A stretch of DNA of 48,644 nt. Source: a virus. The stretch covers positions 1 to 48,644 of IMG/VR virus record IMGVR_UViG_3300018420_000026; one strand, written 5' to 3'. Within the stretch, counting starts at the first letter, position 1, and every line of letters starts with the position of its first letter. The notes under the pieces were generated by a model. The model was not told where the DNA came from, ran no database searches, and saw only the letters and a program-made list of their open reading frames with translations. Positions 36,801 through 43,527 of this stretch are shown piece after piece. A program made the position numbers and the translations under genes.

Positions 36801-37637
36801 GATGCTCCTGTTGTCTCAGAAAAACGATTGGGTCGTGCAGAGGTTGGTGTTGATAATCAAGGTACGGGATATGTGTATGTTACTACACCTGCTGTTGAAT
36901 CATTACCTGATAACACTACTATTATCACAGCATATGTTAAGAAGGCATATCCTGGAGTCCCTGACCCAGACACGCCAACTACAGGATTGATTGCTGTTGC
37001 CACAGCCGCAGGTTCGATAGATGCGAAGATCATAACACTTTCTGATGACAATAAATTGTCTCTTGCTGATTCTTATCAAAACTTTACTATCTCTGAGGTT
37101 TATGATTTCAATTCTCAACCATTATATCTATTCTTTGCAATGAGAGCAAATTCACGAATAAATAATATTATTGTTGAAGAAATATCTGAAACTACTACTA
37201 CTACACATGTTCCTAATTTTATAGGACTTGCGGGAACTGGTACTGAAAATCAAGCAGGCACTTTGTTTACAAGTGTTGGTTCCGAGTTTAACGTGCCTAA
37301 TAAACAAACGTCCAATGCAATTGTAGTCAAAGATGTTCAAACTAACTCAGATAGAGCACCTTCAAATTTTATAAGTAATGATTACTTATCAGGTGTTAAA
37401 TTTGATACACAAACTGATTTGCCGCTTGCTGACGGAGAAGATGTTTATTCTTTCTACATAGGAGGAGATGAGGCGATTGATTTTGGATTAGAAAATATAT
37501 TCAATATTGACAGGTTGACATTGACTCCCGGATTGTATAATAACAATGCTTTATATTTTAAAGCAACTCCTGTTGCAGCAACAGGTCCTGATTCTAATGT
37601 TAATGTTCAGATGACTATTACATGTAAGGAGCAGTAA
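33897..37637 (+). CDS. Large tail fibre/structural protein, second of a tandem paralogous pair
   Basis: The 1246-residue product repeats the landmark series of its neighbour: SEVSSTLLGVTRAEEQLSLF then ADVSTYGLDPDNW, KTFRYQPGRVSGFTFGLRVK, YKIEFSWYGAIGAKFYAYVP, VGNGDCRWILLHTWIIENKL and YKYGSSYYIDGGDEGN. Outside these blocks the two proteins differ, most of all in the C-terminal third, which is the likely variable part. The shared blocks are probably scaffold or attachment regions, and the differing parts may set what each protein binds; this is inference. The stop overlaps the next start by one base (TAATG). Confidence 0.8.
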   Translation: MPRQVKIGFDKTPAPISKSYHQLVDLQGTPLTDAAGNPLVTEDNARDLAFTVASNSLPAVVGNKVKKEAIPVTEVFANESEVSSTLLGVTRAEEQLSLFADVSTYGLDPDNWNYYTVGNGKIPAAWYNRKHPIFKKRGFAEFHEETNEQALYLSSFPVQYTFPDHPNNVQDTVQASSTFGKYIRFLALGRWLYEVWAPVNLRFAEDNFLNDCIRIVDVENEPYVFDKYSAQSQNDNFDFVGTDSFRNVRYGNTATGFSTQDAMDQIEKWTLFYFKIRSDTDTYPLFTLDNGVQIPFKTDVQTGNPLIRQYIGEYQAIQKYATQDYTQPGGNPSNFTVGVLESRKTFRYQPGRVSGFTFGLRVKNNPREQSDKIEWGCANDTDQYMFQVTGSQFNIVQRSTIKIPDAVLEDPEGMNLNPADDFRTPFEDQEFNELTGTRQEPAQPPGNDKSEKMYSVVVPRSKWNGDALDGQGPSGYIIDLVNVTMYKIEFSWYGAIGAKFYAYVPVGNGDCRWILLHTWIIENKLEKPALKAADFKFRYVISNKNTGGIVEPAYIYKYGSSYYIDGGDEGNITLSGTTSDTRTFSSTNLRGSVIALHTKTRITNSFGYDPDNKAYNGILNNKKVYPITLAGISDKNVRVDITKVKVSPDGHHGTKSVSLISSDRFDKPVNVRFNNRNQIYYVESEQNPDVSDTNILTPLDANAKLIGPGMVGIYSVPIEGETDIASVGRRRKGEGNNYSIAIDPEYITVGESVTISGDLDGDGLAETVDISDGLDNNVFAAHLSGYRTIVPSDTPITANRFKIHFLNPRPIDPRSPNTSAADFAIGVTPDVPTEFTEIDGDDVIGNLKFGTSKRVYPKDPSDLTVYDDTDNFFDPQKELFVEWSRNWTAFDLATGADLREVQSGNGSRLEQDYRIRGSELPFNGTKGVLSCVQGRVETLSYDIDSVDTDLTNAPAGIIADARIIFQSLDAPVVSEKRLGRAEVGVDNQGTGYVYVTTPAVESLPDNTTIITAYVKKAYPGVPDPDTPTTGLIAVATAAGSIDAKIITLSDDNKLSLADSYQNFTISEVYDFNSQPLYLFFAMRANSRINNIIVEEISETTTTTHVPNFIGLAGTGTENQAGTLFTSVGSEFNVPNKQTSNAIVVKDVQTNSDRAPSNFISNDYLSGVKFDTQTDLPLADGEDVYSFYIGGDEAIDFGLENIFNIDRLTLTPGLYNNNALYFKATPVAATGPDSNVNVQMTITCKEQ

Positions 37638-40600
37638 TGTCTATTTTTATTGGGTTAAATGTCAGTAACTACCTTAGTGATGTAGCTGACCAACCTACGG
37701 CCTTAAGAAACATTAACTTGAATAGAGCTGACCTTGATCACATTCGAGGATTACAATCTTCAGGTCTAACAAGAGATGGATTACACAATTTATCTGGGTT
37801 AAATGTTGATCAGGAAAAACAAAACTTTGCAAATGCGGCTGGTGCCGAAGTCGTAACTAGAGAACTTTTAGACACACCTACATTGCTTGATGATTCAAAC
37901 TTTAATATAAGGTTAGATAATCAACTACTTGCAGGTGCAATAAAGTACAACTATTTTGATTATGCATCGATTAATAGTTCAACAGGTGAACCTACTCTAA
38001 AAAGTGCAGACATTTCTACCAGTCGTGTATCATCTTGGTCGCAAATTGGTACCGGACCTATTTTTTATGGTGCTGACACAGTAATTAAGGGTGATGCAAA
38101 TAATGAATCTGTTATTGATCTAGAAAATATTGTTTTTACGGGAGAATTGTCTGCGAAAAGATTTAGCGCAGAAGTCCCAACCCACAAAATTACTGTAGAC
38201 GTGAATGGGCAAGATAGAGAGCTATTCACAATGAGAAATATTCCCTTTAGGTTTGAAGGAAATTTCAATGAGGCTCAAATTTCTCTGACCACAAATAGTA
38301 ATCCAACTGACCTTGCAACTATTGCGCCGACCGTTTTGTTTATAAATCAATCACTACCTGATGATAATCCATTTAAAGAGTATCCTGTAACACCTGCAAT
38401 TCCTAGAACGTCAAGTACAAACACTATTGAATATAATGTTGGCGCACAAGCAGCGGACGTATTCATTGATATATATTATAATCCGCAAAAGATTGAACGA
38501 TTATGGCTTAATTTTGGAAATCCAAAGTCATTGAGAATTAGAGAGTTTCCTAATGTCGAAATGAAGGAGTTGGTAAGCTTGGCCATTGAAAATAATCTTT
38601 TTCCCGAAATGCCGAACCTTTTTAAAATTACAGGCGGCAATGATCCCTCACATACTACTAATGTGTTATACTCTGTGTTTGCTGGCGGAAATCCGTTTAG
38701 CACCTCGGGAGTGAGTGCTCAGAATCAACTTAAAAATTATATTCCTGCTAGCTTGGGACATCTTAATGTAGACGGATGTTTTGTGGATTCAACTCCAATA
38801 GATATCAGAACCTTAAAGGCTAGTGGCACGGGTTTATACGTGCCTGCCGGTCTTCAACTCTTTAGTTGCGGTACTAGGGGCACTGGCGGATCAAATGCTA
38901 TTAGAACATTCGTTTCAACAAGAACAACAAACAGTGTTTCTCCCATACTTAACGGCAATTCGCTGACGTCTTATTATGTATCCAGTCAAAAGTTCAAATA
39001 TCTTCCTTGGGATATTACACATGATTCATTTGATGGTAACGACAACGCTATTACAAATGGTCCCCTTAATAACCTTACCACATTAAGTATTAGTAATAAT
39101 GACATGGTGGGCCAATTGACCGCCAGTAACGATCCTGCCGATGGTTTTACTGCAATACAGGTTCCTGATTCAATAGTAAACATTAAAGTTAGAGGCAACG
39201 AACTTGAAGCAATAAATTGTAGTGGAAAGGCGAATCTTGTACAATATGATCACGATTCAAACTTCGGGTTTGCAAATCCTTCTGGCGGAATTGACGGGTA
39301 TTTTAATGGTTGTACTTCCCTTGAAGAGTTATCTTTTCAACAATCATATGTTACAGCAAACATTGACAATTTATTTTCGGGATTACCTTCATTAACAAGA
39401 GTGAAGTTTAGCGACACTCGTTTACAGAACAGAATGTCAAGTACTAGTTTTGTAGGCACGACTAACTTAGCATCTTTCGTAGTGACTGAAGGCAACTTTA
39501 CTAGCGCTCCAGGCGCAACTAATTTCTTCGGCAATGATTTTGTATTGCCGGCTGCATCACCTCCTGTGGGTGGTGCTGGTCAACCTTATGAGGGTGGATA
39601 TTTTGTAGGAACAATAACACCTCCAGGTGGACAAGCATATCATTTAATTGTTGCTGATGAAAATGATTACGAAGGCTATGATCCTAGATTTATAGATATG
39701 CAAGACGTAGGCAGTGTTGGTAATCCGGACTTTTTGGATGGCGAAACAAATCACGGCGCTGAATATGCTGCTGGTGTTGACTATCTTGCAGCTTACAACA
39801 TTAAGCCGCCGGGAATGGGCTCAATTAACGGATACTCTGATTGGTACATACCGTCTAGAGATGAGCTTGAATTAATTTATCGAACCTTCAAGCCTACTAC
39901 AGATGCAAACGCAATAGTAACTGCATCAGGAAGTAATAACCCAGCATCAAACACTATGGTTAATGGGTTTACTGGTCCGTATACAACTACAACACCTGGT
40001 CAAACAAATTTAGTTAGTTATAGAGGAACAGGAAATCAGGCATTTCATGCATTTGATAATGTTGACGGATCCACTTCTGCTGAAATTCTTGCTAATCCTA
40101 ATTTTACAAACGCCACAAATCATTTTAGCACCCTACAAAATGGCACCACCCCTAACGGTGTGAATCCCACTATATCAGGAAACAGGTTGGTGGTATCAGC
40201 GCCTAGAACTGTAGTTGATTCAGTGCTGTACAGCAGTGGCGCCACTGAAATGGCCGGATTTACTTCGTTAATATTAAGAGACGGCCAGGATCAATATGTT
40301 CTTAGCAAAGGTAGTTATGATTTAGAAATAGAATTTGCAGAAGTCAAATTAGCAGAAGTCGATGCGGGAGATTTCGTATCAGGGGCGTATTATAAGATTT
40401 TAGATTTAGGATCAACACCTGCATTTAATAATATTGACTTTTCTGATTTCAATCAGGGTAGCAACACGATTACTTTAGGGGCTGGTCATGGATTGACGAC
40501 AGGCACAATTGTATCATATTCAGAAGATGGCAATGTCGTAGACGGATTCGCTAATTTGACATCAGGTTCAAATTATCGAGTTCTAAACCCAACTAGTACA

Positions 40601-42289
40601 ACAATTCAATTGCAACCATTAGGGTTTGGAACGGCAATTAATATTGCGCAATCACCAGATCAAACATTTACTTTTGATTTAACAAGCGGCGATGGCAATA
40701 ATTATAATTTCGGAACACCAAGAAATGACAGAACCGGAACGATTGCTGACACCACTGATCCGACCATTCAAATTTATTCGGGCGATACTATTACGTTCGA
40801 TAATAATACTGGAGGACATGTTTTACAACTTGAGGATAGCTCGGGTAATGTTATTGCAACAGAAAGTAATGGAGAGTTGACATATAACTTTACTACTGCA
40901 GGAACATATTATTATCAGTGTGTTAGTCACTCTAGTATGAGAGGGCAAATTACTGTAACCGCAAGATCAGGAACTTTTGACATTGTGGTTGATAGGGCAG
41001 CAAACTGGCAACATGCAGGAGCATCAAATGTTAATGTCGGTCAAACCTTTGAGGCGACTAGTTCAGGAATCGGCATTTACAGCGGAAAGGGTAATGTGAT
41101 TGCGCATTTAGGCGGGTCACTCAAAAAAGTTGGTGGTGCTCCTGGCAACCCCAGCGCAGATTCAATTTTAGATGAAGTTGTCGTGTATGCATGGACTAGA
41201 AAAATAAATAATTCTGCAGGCGGAAGACATTTCTTTATTCAGCAAGGGTTGACCAATTCGCCAACAACGCATAAGGCTACTATTCATGTTCCTGACGGCG
41301 ACATTAATGGCGTAGACCTGGTAATAGCAAGTACTAATGTTGATTATAAGATTAATAGAATTTCTCTTAAAAGACAGGTTGGGGTGTATTGGTCATCAAC
41401 CGAAGGTCTTAATACGGTGCAGTCAGTTTCGAATGTTGGCACAGTGCCTTCCACTTCTAACAACACAATCAACAAAGTTACAGGTATGGCACAAAATTTC
41501 AGAACTGGTGAACAGGTTGAGTTGATTAAGAACGCTGTTTGTAATGTAAGACCTGTGAGAAAAGTTTATGTTACTGGCGGAACATCAATAGAGTTAGAAG
41601 GGACTTCAGACATATTCCAACCCTGTGGAAATAGTTTACATACCTTTACTATGACCGGATCTGGTAAAGAAGTCAGCACAGGATTCAACATTCGTGGAAA
41701 AATGCCTAGCACTAATTACCTGAATTTGATGCTCTTTTTTACATTAACAGGAACACAAATTTCAGGACAAATGCCTCAATTCTCAAATGCGAATTACATA
41801 ACAAAGATACAAATGTTTGATAATATGCTTGAAGGCGCATTTACGTTCGACAGTGGCACAGTTACTGAGATAAATGTACAAAATAATGAATTTACAAGCG
41901 CATCAGTAATTCGTTGCGAAAAGTTAAGTATCTTGAATTTAGCAGATAATAATATAGGTGGAGTATTCCCAGATATGTCAGTGTGCGCAAAACTGTCTAA
42001 ACTGTATTTGCAGAATAACAACATTGTAGAATATCAGCTCGGGTCATTATCTACTAATACAAACATAACAAATGTTGACTTATCAAATAATAATTTAACT
42101 ACTGGCGCAGTTAAAAGATTATTACAAGATTTATGGGATAATTTTTTGTTAAAGCCCGCCGGCCGTATTAGTCCTCAAATAAATATTTCGAGTATACCCG
42201 GAGTTAGGTATTCATTATTTGACTCACAAACAAAACAATTGTATAATGATTTGCAAGCAGAAGAATGGTCAATAAGTGTTGACTCATAA
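37637..42289 (+). CDS. Mosaic adhesin: leucine-rich repeats, split DUF1566 (C-type-lectin-like) domain, cupredoxin domain
   Basis: The 1550-residue product is a mosaic. Residues 4-30 hold an N-terminal motif shared with the next two fibre genes. Residues about 290-620 are irregular leucine-rich repeats (LTTLSISNNDMVGQL; LEELSFQQSYVTANI). A DUF1566/Lcl_C domain follows: YEGGYFVGTITPPGGQAYHL, GYSDWYIPSRDELELIYRTF (D735-W736), and then, about 500 residues later, VGVYWSSTEG (Y1251) and VCNVRPVRKVYV. Between these halves lie a CBM-like segment, two shuffled modules (about 908-1015), a cupredoxin-like domain (about 1035-1112; H1061, C1095, H1098, M1101) and another beta domain. The C-terminus has clear repeats (LSILNLADNNIGGVFPDM; LSKLYLQNNNI; ITNVDLSNNNLTTGAV). 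It is probably a receptor-binding protein. Confidence 0.82.
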   Translation: MSIFIGLNVSNYLSDVADQPTALRNINLNRADLDHIRGLQSSGLTRDGLHNLSGLNVDQEKQNFANAAGAEVVTRELLDTPTLLDDSNFNIRLDNQLLAGAIKYNYFDYASINSSTGEPTLKSADISTSRVSSWSQIGTGPIFYGADTVIKGDANNESVIDLENIVFTGELSAKRFSAEVPTHKITVDVNGQDRELFTMRNIPFRFEGNFNEAQISLTTNSNPTDLATIAPTVLFINQSLPDDNPFKEYPVTPAIPRTSSTNTIEYNVGAQAADVFIDIYYNPQKIERLWLNFGNPKSLRIREFPNVEMKELVSLAIENNLFPEMPNLFKITGGNDPSHTTNVLYSVFAGGNPFSTSGVSAQNQLKNYIPASLGHLNVDGCFVDSTPIDIRTLKASGTGLYVPAGLQLFSCGTRGTGGSNAIRTFVSTRTTNSVSPILNGNSLTSYYVSSQKFKYLPWDITHDSFDGNDNAITNGPLNNLTTLSISNNDMVGQLTASNDPADGFTAIQVPDSIVNIKVRGNELEAINCSGKANLVQYDHDSNFGFANPSGGIDGYFNGCTSLEELSFQQSYVTANIDNLFSGLPSLTRVKFSDTRLQNRMSSTSFVGTTNLASFVVTEGNFTSAPGATNFFGNDFVLPAASPPVGGAGQPYEGGYFVGTITPPGGQAYHLIVADENDYEGYDPRFIDMQDVGSVGNPDFLDGETNHGAEYAAGVDYLAAYNIKPPGMGSINGYSDWYIPSRDELELIYRTFKPTTDANAIVTASGSNNPASNTMVNGFTGPYTTTTPGQTNLVSYRGTGNQAFHAFDNVDGSTSAEILANPNFTNATNHFSTLQNGTTPNGVNPTISGNRLVVSAPRTVVDSVLYSSGATEMAGFTSLILRDGQDQYVLSKGSYDLEIEFAEVKLAEVDAGDFVSGAYYKILDLGSTPAFNNIDFSDFNQGSNTITLGAGHGLTTGTIVSYSEDGNVVDGFANLTSGSNYRVLNPTSTTIQLQPLGFGTAINIAQSPDQTFTFDLTSGDGNNYNFGTPRNDRTGTIADTTDPTIQIYSGDTITFDNNTGGHVLQLEDSSGNVIATESNGELTYNFTTAGTYYYQCVSHSSMRGQITVTARSGTFDIVVDRAANWQHAGASNVNVGQTFEATSSGIGIYSGKGNVIAHLGGSLKKVGGAPGNPSADSILDEVVVYAWTRKINNSAGGRHFFIQQGLTNSPTTHKATIHVPDGDINGVDLVIASTNVDYKINRISLKRQVGVYWSSTEGLNTVQSVSNVGTVPSTSNNTINKVTGMAQNFRTGEQVELIKNAVCNVRPVRKVYVTGGTSIELEGTSDIFQPCGNSLHTFTMTGSGKEVSTGFNIRGKMPSTNYLNLMLFFTLTGTQISGQMPQFSNANYITKIQMFDNMLEGAFTFDSGTVTEINVQNNEFTSASVIRCEKLSILNLADNNIGGVFPDMSVCAKLSKLYLQNNNIVEYQLGSLSTNTNITNVDLSNNNLTTGAVKRLLQDLWDNFLLKPAGRISPQINISSIPGVRYSLFDSQTKQLYNDLQAEEWSISVDS

Positions 42290-42319
42290 TATTTTGACAA
42301 CTAAACCCAAGGTAATCGT

Positions 42320-43525
42320 ATGGCATTAGGATTTGCACAAGACAACAATTTACAAGAATCCGATAACGCATTATCAGCAGCAGGCATACTTAATAACTTA
42401 GGTGGGTCAGGCATTGCAGATGATATTAGCCTTTTTGCAGGCAATTTAAGTTATGTGCATGAGCTGGATTACGGCGCTGATGGATTCAGTGCGACCAATA
42501 AAGCATTCGTTGAACCAGATGAAGTTATATACACCGCTGGCGGATCACTTAACGCTAGTGATTTGACGTATATTGTTATACCCATAACAGTTTTCGGAAG
42601 AATTCCTTACTCTAATGGCACTGTATTGTATACTTTAAATAATGCTAATCAACGTGAATATCACATAACTGCTAACAGTAATGGCATTGACAGATTTCAA
42701 TTATTAGAATATAATAATTCAACCGGAGCTACAGGATCTGCAAGAACATGGGATTACTTTCTTGCGTTAAACACTAAAAAGTTTTTCCGTGCCGAACCTG
42801 TGTATTTTGAAAACATATTAAACTATTCAAGAACACGACCGATAATTAACGATGAAACAGGTGGGTACCGAAACCGATACAACAGCACAAATGCTAATGA
42901 TGAAAGTGAAAACGAAAATTCACCTGAGGCGGATAGAGATGCATCTAATCAAGTAACATTCCTAAAAGTGCAATCTTTAAGTTCATACGACACTACGTTG
43001 GAAATAGCAAGAGGCGAATTAAAATATAGAGAATCAAAAAATCTGGTTAATTATAAACCAAGTATTTTTGACCAAACCTTAGAATTGCTAGGACCTACAC
43101 ACATCGTAAATGATTCTAATATTCCTTTATCTAATCTTGAGGTTCCGGGTTCAGTTCAACCTCCAGGATTATATATCTTTGGCGAAGGTCAAGTTCAAAG
43201 AGCGTTTTCAGATAAAAATAACCCATGGGTTGAAGCATCTAATTATGCGATGGTTGATGGGACTTCGAGAAATGCAATTAAGACGCAAGATATTCAGTTA
43301 GTTGAATCAGGTCCGTTTACACACAGTCAATCCGCTAGGGTTCTTAATTTAATATGGGAAGATAAACCTGTAATATTACTAAAAGGAACGGGAGCAAACA
43401 CTTCAGTCAGGAGTGCCGTAAGTTCGTTTGATGTCGCAAGCAACTGGACGCATAAAGCAAAAGTTACAGTTAATGGCGAAGATTATTTTCTGCTATTAAC
43501 AAATGATGAAACTAAATTTATTTAG
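42320..43525 (+). CDS. Tail fibre/adhesin-like protein, 401 residues
   Basis: The N-terminus (DNNLQESDNALSAAGILNNL) resembles those of the preceding mosaic adhesin and the following minus-strand gene, which suggests the same attachment point on the virion. The rest looks all-beta with landmarks WDYFLALNTKKFFRAEPVYF, FENILNYSRTRPI and SVQPPGLYIFGEGQV. An Asn/Glu-rich, probably disordered stretch lies near residues 190-210. It ends VTVNGEDYFLLLTND. No enzymatic motif was seen. An AAGG ribosome site lies before the ATG at 42320. It is the last plus-strand gene before a terminator hairpin, and its stop is two bases from the stop of the opposing gene. Confidence 0.75.
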   Translation: MALGFAQDNNLQESDNALSAAGILNNLGGSGIADDISLFAGNLSYVHELDYGADGFSATNKAFVEPDEVIYTAGGSLNASDLTYIVIPITVFGRIPYSNGTVLYTLNNANQREYHITANSNGIDRFQLLEYNNSTGATGSARTWDYFLALNTKKFFRAEPVYFENILNYSRTRPIINDETGGYRNRYNSTNANDESENENSPEADRDASNQVTFLKVQSLSSYDTTLEIARGELKYRESKNLVNYKPSIFDQTLELLGPTHIVNDSNIPLSNLEVPGSVQPPGLYIFGEGQVQRAFSDKNNPWVEASNYAMVDGTSRNAIKTQDIQLVESGPFTHSQSARVLNLIWEDKPVILLKGTGANTSVRSAVSSFDVASNWTHKAKVTVNGEDYFLLLTNDETKFI

Positions 43526-43527
43526 GT

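Noticed and set aside
40740-40972. Host-derived plastocyanin gene (photosynthesis auxiliary gene)
   Set aside because: The cupredoxin is an internal domain of a large fibre with no signal peptide and a C-2x-H-2x-M loop unlike plastocyanin's longer loop.
39560-41575. Diversity-generating retroelement acting on the C-type-lectin-like domain
   Set aside because: No reverse transcriptase gene and no template repeat matching the domain's variable region were seen in the window.
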